DNA of 64,000 nucleotides from JALGWA01 sp964604955. GTDB taxonomy: Bacteria > Arandabacterota > Arandabacteria > Arandabacterales > JALGWA01. The notes under the pieces are model-generated. The model was not told the DNA's origin and did no database searches. It saw only the letters and a list, made by a program, of their open reading frames with translations. Positions 44,614 through 51,831 of the stretch are shown here, piece after piece; the stretch's first letter is position 1, and each line of letters begins with the position of its first letter. A program made the translations under genes and the position numbers. Location of the stretch: assembly GCA_964604955.1 (NCBI GenBank), contig CAZSBE010000001.1, positions 1 to 64,000 of the forward strand, read 5' to 3'.

Positions 44614-44865
44614 ATGGATGAATACGTAAAGGTGCAGACGCTCAGCAACGCAATCGAGGCGAGCCTGGTGGACTCGGAGCTCAGCGAACGCGGGATCCCG
44701 CATATCATCGTCTCTTTTCACGACTCCGCCTATGACGGCCTCTTCCAGGCCCAGAAGGGATGGGGTGTCGTCAAGGCGCCAAAGGAGTTCGAGGACGAGA
44801 TAAAGGCGGTTTACAAGGACATCTCCGGGCACGAGTGGGAACCGCCGGCCGACGAGACGGACTAG
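44614..44865 (+). CDS. DUF2007-like small protein
   Basis: This 83-residue protein has the DUF2007 (putative signal-transducing) pattern: VKVQTLSNAIEASLVDSEL at the start, an Arg-Gly-Ile-Pro turn, and WGVVKAPKEFEDEIKAVYKDI. Such proteins are small ferredoxin-like folds of unknown role. The frame is open to 44587, but ATG 44614 has GAGGGGAAG upstream and begins the conserved part. It overlaps tail to tail with the ferredoxin-like gene by 4 nt. Confidence 0.75.
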   Translation: MDEYVKVQTLSNAIEASLVDSELSERGIPHIIVSFHDSAYDGLFQAQKGWGVVKAPKEFEDEIKAVYKDISGHEWEPPADETD

Positions 44866-45217
44866 GCCGCAATCCCGAGGCTGTTGGGGCATATGCTCCG
44901 GCAGATATTGCACCTCTTTATCACGAAACCCCGCTCGTTCACGAAGCAGGCCAGCTCGCGGCATGACTTCTGGTTGACGGTGAGCCCGTCCAGCGCCTGC
45001 CTTGGGCAGGCCTCCAGGCAGAGNNNNNNNNNNNNNNNNNNNNNNNNNNNNNNNNNNNNNNNNNNNNNNNNNNNNNNNNNNNNNNNNNNNNNNNNNNNNN
45101 NNNNNNNNNNNNNNNNNNNNNNNGCCGGCATGCCTCATCGAGAGGACCGCTCTTCCGTACCTGTTGTCGGGCTCCCAGTTCCATCGCGGCGCTCTTGATT
45201 TCGCTGGTGCTCAACAT
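44862..45217 (-). CDS. 4Fe-4S double-cluster protein, epoxyqueuosine-reductase-like (interrupted by 100-N gap)
   Basis: Upstream of the gap (45217-45124) the frame begins MLSTSEIKSAAMELGARQ, typical of the start of epoxyqueuosine-reductase-like and related ferredoxin-type proteins. After the gap it ends with LCLEACPRQALDG and KRCNICRSICPNSLG, the second half of a 2x[4Fe-4S] domain (CxxCxxxCP visible once in full). The phase differs across the 100-N gap, so the middle is missing and the real length is unknown. The ATG at 45217 has GGAGAG upstream. A longer frame to 45292 is less likely. Exact enzyme cannot be settled from the ends. Confidence 0.6.
45024..45123. other. Assembly gap (100 N)
   Basis: One hundred N bases lie inside the ferredoxin-like gene; a round number with a phase change, so a scaffolding placeholder. 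Confidence 0.95.
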
Positions 45218-45244
45218 GTCGTTCTCTCCGATTCCACTGTAGTG

Positions 45245-45273
45245 TTGAACCCATTCCGCGGCTGTAGTATCCT
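45245..45273 (+). promoter_or_regulatory. Sigma70-type promoter for the TPR gene
   Basis: TTGAAC and TATCCT are separated by 17 nt. The start of transcription would be near 45280, only about 16 nt before ATG 45296, so the leader is short. Confidence 0.45.
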
Positions 45274-45295
45274 CGTAAGTGTGAAGGCTCATTCA

Positions 45296-46582
45296 ATGAG
45301 GTTCAAGCGATTAATGCGCCGCGGCGACTGTGTGAAGATCGCCTCTCTCGCCGTTTTCGCGGCGTTTCTTCTGACGCACTGCCCTGCCTCCGCCGGGGCG
45401 CGCGAGGATGCAGTGCGGCTGCTTGAGGAAGGGATGGCCCGCCTGGGGGAAGGGGACACGGGTAAGGCATTGAAAGCCTTCAGCCAGGCCGGTGCGCTGG
45501 ATCCGGCCAACCCGCTTCCCTACTACAATATCGGCGTGCTCACCTACGGGGAAGGCCGCTACCGCGATGCGGTAGAGGATTTCGGCATGGCCGTGTCCGT
45601 CTCCCCGCCGGGTTTCGCGGATGCCATGATCAATCAAGGGGTTGCGAGCGCCGCTCTCATGTGGCTCGAGGAGGCCATCGTCGACTACTCGAATGCCATC
45701 ATGGTCGCGCCCGGAGACCCCGATGCCTACTACAACAGGGGGCTTGCCTACCAGCGCCTGCGAGACCTGCACCGCCCCATGGCCCCGTTTGTGATGAACC
45801 CTGCGGACGGCTCCCGGTTCGACTTCAGCCCTCTCGCCGATAGCCGGGAGGCACAGCTTGCCTCGGCGATCGAGGATTTCACGAACGCCGTCCGGATCGA
45901 TCCCGATGACAGCTGGGCCTATAGAAACCGCGGGCTGGCCTATGCCGAGGGGCAGGACTACGCTCCGGCCTTCCTGGATTACGACCGGGCCCTCGCCCTG
46001 GACGCTGCTGATCCGCTTTCCTGTTTCTTCAGGGGAACGACGTACGGCATAGTGCAGGATTTCAACCGCGCGCTCATTGACCTCGACCGCGCGATTCAGC
46101 TCGACCCGTCTCTGGTCGAGGCCTTCATCGCGAGGGGAGCGGTTCTCACGATACTCGACGACCTGGAGGGCGCATTGGCAGACTTCGACCGGGCGCTCGC
46201 CCTCGACCTGCGGAGCTATGACGCCTTCAACCTGCGCGGGGTCGTGTTCAACAGAATGGGCAATACCCGCGAGGCCATGTACAATTTCCAGAGAGCCATC
46301 GACATCGATCAGACCCGGCCCGAGGCATATGAGAACCGGGCCGCGGCGTTCAGCAGTGAGGAGGAATTCAGGCAGGCCCAGGAGGACTGCGAAGAGGCCG
46401 TCAGGCGCGCCCCGGGCTATGCCGACCGGTACATGAGCATCGTGGATGCGTGCGAATGGACCGCGGGCCCCCGCCGGGCAGCGAAGGCGTATGAGAACTT
46501 CGTCCGCTTCGCGAGCCCGGAGACCGGGATCCAGATGAGGCTCTCCTCCGAACGCCTTAAGCCGGCTCGCAGCGACTACTAG
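45296..46582 (+). CDS. Exported TPR repeat protein
   Basis: This 428-residue protein has a signal peptide (IASLAVFAAFLLTHCPASAG) and about nine TPR units, for example AVRLLEEGMARLGEGDTGKA, PDAYYNRGLAYQRLRDL and SWAYRNRGLAYAEGQDY. TPR arrays bind peptides and act as scaffolds. Cys near the signal end (THCPAS) could be lipidated, but the lipobox is poor. The start is uncertain: ATG 45296, ATG 45314 or GTG 45332 are in frame; none has a strong ribosome site. A frame open further upstream crosses the assembly gap and is not used. Confidence 0.82.
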   Translation: MRFKRLMRRGDCVKIASLAVFAAFLLTHCPASAGAREDAVRLLEEGMARLGEGDTGKALKAFSQAGALDPANPLPYYNIGVLTYGEGRYRDAVEDFGMAVSVSPPGFADAMINQGVASAALMWLEEAIVDYSNAIMVAPGDPDAYYNRGLAYQRLRDLHRPMAPFVMNPADGSRFDFSPLADSREAQLASAIEDFTNAVRIDPDDSWAYRNRGLAYAEGQDYAPAFLDYDRALALDAADPLSCFFRGTTYGIVQDFNRALIDLDRAIQLDPSLVEAFIARGAVLTILDDLEGALADFDRALALDLRSYDAFNLRGVVFNRMGNTREAMYNFQRAIDIDQTRPEAYENRAAAFSSEEEFRQAQEDCEEAVRRAPGYADRYMSIVDACEWTAGPRRAAKAYENFVRFASPETGIQMRLSSERLKPARSDY

Positions 46583-46663
46583 GGCCGCGCCTGCATCTAA
46601 CCTGAGGGGATTGAGGCGTTGAGAACGCCGCAACAGAGCGATTGTGCAAAGGAGGGATTGGAA

Positions 46664-47173
46664 TTGAACTCGAAGTCGAAAGGGCGTGGCAGGGTCGTCC
46701 GCGGCGAGACCGTGATTGAGGCGGGTGTGGACGAAGTCTGGAAGGCCTGGACAACTGAAGAGGGAATAAAGACCTTCTTTGCCCCGGGCTGCCATGTGGA
46801 CCTGAGGGTGGACGGGCTCTACGAGATCTTCTTCGCCCCCGACGCTCCGGAGGGGGAACGGGGAGCGGACGGAATGAGATTGATGGCGATTGAGCCGGGG
46901 AAGATGCTCTCATTCACGTGGAACGCTCCGCTTCATCTCCCTGCCATCCGCGGGCAGCGGACTCATGTCGTCCTGTGGTTCGACGAAGCCGGGCCGGGCA
47001 GGACCAGGGTGACCCTGGCGCATGACGGTTGGGGAGAGGGGCGTGAGTGGGACAGTGCCTGCGAGTATTTTGAAAAGGCGTGGCTTGACGTGGTGCTTCC
47101 GCGCCTGGAATACAGGTTCAAGGTGGGGCCGGTGGACTGGGACAATCCGCCGCGTCTCATGAAAGAGCAATAA
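46664..47173 (+). CDS. SRPBCC/AHSA1 domain protein
   Basis: This 169-residue protein has the START-like AHSA1 fold: GETVIEAGVDEVWKAWTTEE at the start, then FFAPGCHVDLRVDGLYEIFF, KMLSFTWNAP and RTRVTLAHDGWGEGREWDSA. Such proteins bind hydrophobic ligands or Hsp90-like partners. The TTG at 46664 is chosen because AAAGGAGG lies 8 nt upstream; a longer frame from TTG 46619 also has a purine-rich site. Rubrerythrin follows 47 nt later on the same strand. Confidence 0.82.
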   Translation: MNSKSKGRGRVVRGETVIEAGVDEVWKAWTTEEGIKTFFAPGCHVDLRVDGLYEIFFAPDAPEGERGADGMRLMAIEPGKMLSFTWNAPLHLPAIRGQRTHVVLWFDEAGPGRTRVTLAHDGWGEGREWDSACEYFEKAWLDVVLPRLEYRFKVGPVDWDNPPRLMKEQ

Positions 47174-47220
47174 TCAACCAGGCGGGCCCGACCGCGGCCT
47201 GCGAAAGGAGGCATTAAGGC

Positions 47221-47718
47221 ATGGGAAAGGCAGAAGACGGACTCAAGGAGGCATTCGCCGGCGAGTCGCAGGCGAACAGGAAATACCTTGCCTACGCCAT
47301 GAAGGCGGACGAGGAGGGCTATACGCAGGTGGCGAGAATGTTCAGGGCTGCGGCTGCCGCGGAAACCGTCCACGCCCACAATCACCTGAGGGCGCTCAAG
47401 GGAATCGGCAGCACGGAGGAGAACCTCAAGGACGCGGTCGCCGGCGAAACGCATGAGTTCAAGAGCATGTATCCGGCCATGATCGAAGACGCCAAGGCTG
47501 AGAAGAACGCCGAGGCCCAGAAGAGCTTCTATTACGCTAATGAAGTAGAGAAGGTGCACGCAGGGCTCTACCAGGGCCTGCTCGACAACCTGGACGGGCA
47601 GCAGAGAGACTTCTCCTACTGGGTGTGCCCGGTATGCGGGTACACCGCCGAGGAGCACGCGCCGGCCAAGTGTCCGGTCTGCGCGACTCCCGGGGACAGG
47701 TTCGACGAGATAAAGTAG
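47221..47718 (+). CDS. rbr: Rubrerythrin
   Basis: This 165-residue protein has the two-iron four-helix domain with Glu-x2-His pairs (AGESQANRKYLAYA, AAETVHAHNH, ANEVEKVHAGLY) and a C-terminal rubredoxin domain (WVCPVCGYTAEEH, AKCPVCATPGDRF), the usual order and near the usual length. It reduces hydrogen peroxide using rubredoxin electrons, typical of anaerobes. ATG 47221 has GAAAGGAGG upstream. It goes with the Isf-type flavoprotein and the Sec-peroxiredoxin as an oxidative-stress set. A GC hairpin follows (47750-47778). Confidence 0.95.
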   Translation: MGKAEDGLKEAFAGESQANRKYLAYAMKADEEGYTQVARMFRAAAAAETVHAHNHLRALKGIGSTEENLKDAVAGETHEFKSMYPAMIEDAKAEKNAEAQKSFYYANEVEKVHAGLYQGLLDNLDGQQRDFSYWVCPVCGYTAEEHAPAKCPVCATPGDRFDEIK

Positions 47719-47749
47719 GCAGGGGCCGCGACGAACAGGCGAGAAGACG

Positions 47750-47778
47750 AAGGGGCGGAGTCACCGACTCCGCCCCTT
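47750..47778 (+). terminator. Long GC hairpin after rubrerythrin
   Basis: A perfect 13-bp stem (AAGGGGCGGAGTC with GACTCCGCCCCTT) closes a 3-nt ACC loop 32 nt after the rubrerythrin stop. The downstream T-run is missing, so termination may be weaker than for a textbook element, but the stem is the longest perfect one in this region. Confidence 0.6.
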
Positions 47779-47855
47779 CACTTCCGGCCCGGATGTCTCT
47801 GCCGCCTCTATTCAGTAACGCTCCGCGGAAGCCGCCGGATGGGCCGGTCCGGCGA

Positions 47856-48398
47856 TTACTTCCACAGGGCCTTTATCTTTCCCCAGGTCGTTGACTCGAC
47901 CGCGTTTCCCGGGTCGAGCGTGAACGACAGGTTGTCGAGCCGGTGTCTACCGCCCGACAGGAGCTCGAGCCTCACGGTATAAGTCCCCGCAGGCAGGTTC
48001 CCGAAGTCGCTCCCGGCGACTCTCGTATAGAGCGCGCCCGATCAGCCTATGCCCAATCCTTCCGACTGATAGGACGAGGTCCCAATCGCATCGCCGCCGG
48101 GGCCGAACACTGTCACTAAGTGATCACCGATGGTCATGTCATCGGCGGCGCTGCGGAGGCTGTCCCTGTAGGCGCCGTCATGACCTAGCACCAGTTTGAG
48201 CTCGATCCAGTCGCCGGCATAGTCGTAGCCCTCGAGACCGATGCCGTTGGTGGCCCCGCCGCATGGCGTCACGTAGAAGTCCGCCCCGCCGGCATTGCCG
48301 GACGCTATGTAGTCCGATGCCTGGAGCACCACCGTGTACGCGGCAGCACTCGAAACCACCGTCAGGGCCGCAAGGACCATAAGCATGGCAACCTTCAT
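47856..48398 (-). CDS. Exported CBM6-like protein with in-frame TGA at codon 119 and TTWG tail
   Basis: The frame begins ATG 48398 (AGAGGAG upstream) with a signal peptide (MKVAMLMVLAALTVVSSAAA) and runs to TGA at 48044-48042. The same phase stays open for 61 more codons to TAA at 47856, and that part encodes LPAGTYTVRLELLSGGRHR and ends STTWGKIKALWK, the tail also seen at the end of the beta-helix protein (7984-9195). The body resembles small carbohydrate-binding (CBM6/35-like) beta sandwiches, where GTYTVRL and LDNLSF close the fold. So the TGA is inside one gene, not its end. It may be Sec, a sense codon hit by an error, or a recent nonsense change. A hairpin follows the TGA (48002-48025). 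Confidence 0.7.
48002..48025 (-). promoter_or_regulatory. SECIS-like hairpin after in-frame TGA
   Basis: On the minus strand AGTCGC pairs with GCGACT around a CGGGA loop, extended by CGA/TCG with one bulged G. The second loop base (G) is 28 nt past the TGA, inside the range for bacterial SECIS elements. In GC-rich DNA a 6-bp hairpin at such a position is not rare, so this is weak on its own. Confidence 0.35.
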
Positions 48399-48453
48399 AC
48401 TGACAACTCCTCTCTATAGGTTATTTCAATGCTTACTTTTTGATGAAAAAAGG

Positions 48454-48482
48454 CGGCCGGGGTTTCTTTAAAACCCCGGCCG
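48454..48482 (-). terminator. Rho-independent terminator of the FlgD-tailed gene
   Basis: A 12-bp stem (CGGCCGGGGTTT on the plus strand with its complement) closes a 5-nt loop, and on the minus strand is followed by GCC and then six T. It lies 10 nt after the stop of the gene at 48492-50285. The best terminator in the window. Confidence 0.88.
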
Positions 48483-48491
48483 GCCCTGGAA

Positions 48492-50285
48492 TCAGCGTTG
48501 CAGCACGACCTTCCCGGTCGCCGTTTTCTCACCCTGGCGGGCGACCACGAAATAGACGCCGGCGGCGACCCGGACGCCCCTCTCATTATCACCGTCCCAC
48601 GTAAGCCTGACGGGTGCGGCTCCGGGCTCGCCCCGGAAGAGAGTCTTCACGCGCCGGCCCTTGACCGAGTAGACTGCGACCTCCGCGGCGCCTGTGCCCG
48701 CGGGGGCGAACTCGATCCGGACGGCCTCCCCCGTGGGGTTGGGCCCGACCGACAGGAGGGGCTCGTCTACGGGCCCGGCAACCTGAACGCCAGCCAGCCA
48801 GACCGGGTAGAACCTGTAGGAGAAGGCCAGCGTGCGGGCCCGGCTTATTATCCGCCCAGCGACGTTCCTGCCGGGCTCTCCGGGCATGTATCTATGCGGA
48901 ATGGCGGGATAGGACCTCGCTATCTCTGCTACCATCTCGGCCTTAAGGGCCGCGGTCCCATAATGGCCGGCATTGAAGTCGTCGGCCGACAGGCCCAGCA
49001 CCTCCAGCATGTCGGTATACGCCTGCTGGGGGATGGAGTCCTCGGCCGATATGATATGTCCCTGTACGTCGTGGTACTTGTCACGCACGACGTCGTACTG
49101 GTCCCGGTTGTCAAACCCCAGCACGAATACCGAGAACTCGTCATCCTCCGACCTCGTGCGGCCGAGGATTCTCAGCGTCGGAAGCACCTCGGTTGAGACG
49201 GTTGTTATGTCCCTCCAGGCGCGGCATCCCCCGGAAGGGCGCGAGAACACCCGGATGAGGTCCGTGGGCGTTCCGTCCGCGAGCGACGAGTCGGTGAAAG
49301 CGAGCTTGTTTATGTAGTCGAGAGATGACGTCGTCGTGATCTCGTAGAACTGCGAGAAGAACTCCACGCCGGCGGGAGGCGGGCACGGCTGCGTACTGTA
49401 AACCAGCGCTTCTACGTAACCCGAGTTGACAATGGAGTCGAACGTGATGGCCACTTCGCCGGGAACGACTTCTATGGTGACGCTGTCCCCCGGCTCAGTG
49501 GGCTCCTGGTATGCGGCCAGGAATTCGAAAATGCGGATGCTGTCCAGGGTGCTTGCGACATAGAGCTCATCCCCCACAAAAGCTATGCTCTGGGGAGACA
49601 TGCCCGCCAGCCCGTCCACGTAGTGGGTGTCGACGTACGCTCCGGCCGTGGTCATCTCGAATATCCTGGTCGAGTCCGAACTGCTCGCGACGAAGAGATT
49701 GCCGTCGTGCATCGCCATGGCGGAGAGGCTGTAGGCGAAAGCGATCGGGATGGTGCTGTATATGACGCCGTCGGTGTCCATTATATGCAGCACGTCGCCT
49801 TCCATGTCGGCGACCCAGAGCGTGTCGTTGCGCTCCACTATGCCCACCGGCAGGTTCACGCCGGTCGTATGGAAGCTGTTCTGTATGTAGAGCGTGTCCT
49901 TGTTCCAGGTCACAAACATGATCTCGCCGCATTCGTCCGTGAGCCAGTAGTCATTGGCGTCGTGGTACTCGCCGGAGGAAAGATAGGGGCCTTCGGCGCC
50001 GCAGTTGGGCGGGGTCAGCGTGAACTCGTCCTCCCAGATCACGTGCCCGTCACCGGGGCGGACATTGTGGAGGAAGGACCGCCCCATGTACGCGTCGCAC
50101 TGGCTGGTAACGAACAGCGTCACAGGTCCGACCTGGGGCCGGCGTTCGGCCATTCCCGTAATCTTGCTGAGCCCGAGGTTACAGCCGTCGGGTGCGGGTA
50201 TCTTGCGCACCAGCTTGAAATCCGCATGTGATGCAGAAATTAGAAGCAGGATGGTTACCAATAACAGGACTGCAACTCGTTTCAC
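48492..50285 (-). CDS. Secreted protein with FlgD-like sorting domain, paralogue of 21491-23911
   Basis: This 597-residue protein has a signal peptide (RVAVLLLVTILLLISASHAD), a propeller-like first half (FKLVRKIPAPDGCNLGLSKI, then EMTTAGAYVDTHYVDG) and a middle region that matches the gene at 21491: RSEDDEFSVFVLGFDNR, SAEDSIP and GRNVAGRIISRARTL. It lacks the extra Ig-like module of that paralogue. The C-terminal FlgD/T9SS-type domain (GPNPTGEAVRIEFAPAG, GVRVAAGVYFVVARQ) ends in QR. A strong promoter (50316-50344) and terminator (48454-48482) make this a single-gene transcript. Function unknown, probably surface-exposed. Confidence 0.8.
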   Translation of the reverse strand: MKRVAVLLLVTILLLISASHADFKLVRKIPAPDGCNLGLSKITGMAERRPQVGPVTLFVTSQCDAYMGRSFLHNVRPGDGHVIWEDEFTLTPPNCGAEGPYLSSGEYHDANDYWLTDECGEIMFVTWNKDTLYIQNSFHTTGVNLPVGIVERNDTLWVADMEGDVLHIMDTDGVIYSTIPIAFAYSLSAMAMHDGNLFVASSSDSTRIFEMTTAGAYVDTHYVDGLAGMSPQSIAFVGDELYVASTLDSIRIFEFLAAYQEPTEPGDSVTIEVVPGEVAITFDSIVNSGYVEALVYSTQPCPPPAGVEFFSQFYEITTTSSLDYINKLAFTDSSLADGTPTDLIRVFSRPSGGCRAWRDITTVSTEVLPTLRILGRTRSEDDEFSVFVLGFDNRDQYDVVRDKYHDVQGHIISAEDSIPQQAYTDMLEVLGLSADDFNAGHYGTAALKAEMVAEIARSYPAIPHRYMPGEPGRNVAGRIISRARTLAFSYRFYPVWLAGVQVAGPVDEPLLSVGPNPTGEAVRIEFAPAGTGAAEVAVYSVKGRRVKTLFRGEPGAAPVRLTWDGDNERGVRVAAGVYFVVARQGEKTATGKVVLQR

Positions 50286-50315
50286 CTTCGCACCTCCGGA
50301 TGGTTGACTTATTAC

Positions 50316-50344
50316 ATTTTACCACAAGAGCGGGAGCCATTCAA
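50316..50344 (-). promoter_or_regulatory. Sigma70-type promoter for the FlgD-tailed gene
   Basis: On the minus strand TTGAAT and TAAAAT are separated by 17 nt, with a start near 50309 about 25 nt before the ATG at 50285, which is preceded by GGAGG. Confidence 0.68.
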
Positions 50345-50422
50345 GGAGCACATTGGGGGCCGGGGGGCGTGCCGCCCTCCGGAAGTCAACCTGGCAGGGT
50401 GAGACTCACCCTAGCGCGTGCC

Positions 50423-50602
<180 letters not shown>

Positions 50603-50796
50603 ATCAGGACCTTTCCTCTCACTCCAGATTAGATGCCCCCTGTCCTCTACAGGATACCATGTTTCGACATTTTGTTCCAGCCCGGGATGGTCTTGCCCTT
50701 AAGTCGGGCGACTGCCGTGCCGATTTCCAGTCTGAAGGGGGGGCGCCAGGTCTCTCCCCGTTTATCCGGGTCGGAACCCTTTGGATAGGATTGATC

Positions 50797-51831
50797 ATGG
50801 ACCAGTCGAGACAGGGAGGCGGTTCGGTAGGCACGGTGAAGCCCGCGCCTCAGGACCACAAGACCACCCTGCCAACGGAACTCCTGCCACGGTGTCTCTA
50901 TCTTGAGATAACCGACAAGTGCAACATGAACTGCCCCATGTGCATCACGCGCGCGTACAGGGAACACCGTCCCGATCCCCTCTTGAGCAGGTCCGAGATC
51001 AGGGGGCTTCTGCTGGACCCGGTCAGCGCCTGGGGAGGGCAGCACCTCGTGATCTCAGGCGGTGAACCCATGCTTTCACCCATTCTCGAGGACGTTCTGC
51101 GCGACGCGGTGAGCCGGGATTTGAACGTGACTTTCGCGACCAACATCCTGGAGGAGTCGCTGCACACGTTTGACGACATCTTCAAGATTCTGAACGACGC
51201 GCGTCACGGTTTCCAGTTCTCCTTTGACTCGGTTGACCAGCTGGAGATGAATCACATCCGCGGCAAGGACGTGCATGCCGCTGTCCTGAGGAATGCATGG
51301 AAGATCGCGAAGCTGCGGGACAGGAACCGCTACAGGACGCGGCTCTTCGCGCAGATCGTCCTGCAGGAGCTGAACATGGACTCCATATTCAGGACGCTGG
51401 ACTTCCTGCTTGAGGAAATCGGCGTGGACGTATGCATTGTGCAGCCGGAAGTCAAGTACGCGGAGGTCACCCGGAGAACTCTTAAGAAGCAGAAGCCGTT
51501 GGAATACAGCCCTGACTTCAGGTCGAAGATGCTCGATACGGCCAGGCAGCTCTTCACACTGGCCTCAACGGACAGGCGCATAAAGATAGAGGGCGACGGC
51601 TACGCCAACTGGGAGAAGTTCCTGACCAATCCGCTGGAGATCAAGGGGCCGTGTAACAGCAGGAACATGATCATGGTCGGGCCGTACGGAGACCTCAGGG
51701 GGTGCCTGTTCAGCCCCGTCCTGGCGAATATCAGGAAGATCGGCCTGATGGAGTACCTGCAGTCCAAACGCTATCAGGAGTTTCTCAAGCTGGCACAGGT
51801 CTGCAAGATCTGCATCAACGGCTGCGCCTAA
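50797..51831 (+). CDS. Radical SAM enzyme with SPASM/twitch-like C-terminus
   Basis: This 344-residue protein has the radical SAM cluster motif ITDKCNMNCPMC (Cys42-x3-Cys46-x2-Cys49) and a SAM-binding LVISGGEPML, followed by a C-terminal Cys-rich region (GPCNSRNMIMVGPYGDLRGC and CKICINGC) that would hold an auxiliary 4Fe-4S cluster, as in SPASM/twitch enzymes that modify peptides or act in cofactor making. No precursor peptide gene is obvious next to it. The longer frame to 50659 is open, but ATG 50797 has TAGGA upstream and starts near the conserved core. It overlaps tail to tail with the beta-CASP gene. Confidence 0.85.
   Translation: MDQSRQGGGSVGTVKPAPQDHKTTLPTELLPRCLYLEITDKCNMNCPMCITRAYREHRPDPLLSRSEIRGLLLDPVSAWGGQHLVISGGEPMLSPILEDVLRDAVSRDLNVTFATNILEESLHTFDDIFKILNDARHGFQFSFDSVDQLEMNHIRGKDVHAAVLRNAWKIAKLRDRNRYRTRLFAQIVLQELNMDSIFRTLDFLLEEIGVDVCIVQPEVKYAEVTRRTLKKQKPLEYSPDFRSKMLDTARQLFTLASTDRRIKIEGDGYANWEKFLTNPLEIKGPCNSRNMIMVGPYGDLRGCLFSPVLANIRKIGLMEYLQSKRYQEFLKLAQVCKICINGCA

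Noticed and set aside
50659..50796. Upstream extension of the radical SAM gene
   Set aside because: No ribosome site at 50659 and the translated extension lacks conservation-like features; ATG 50797 fits better.
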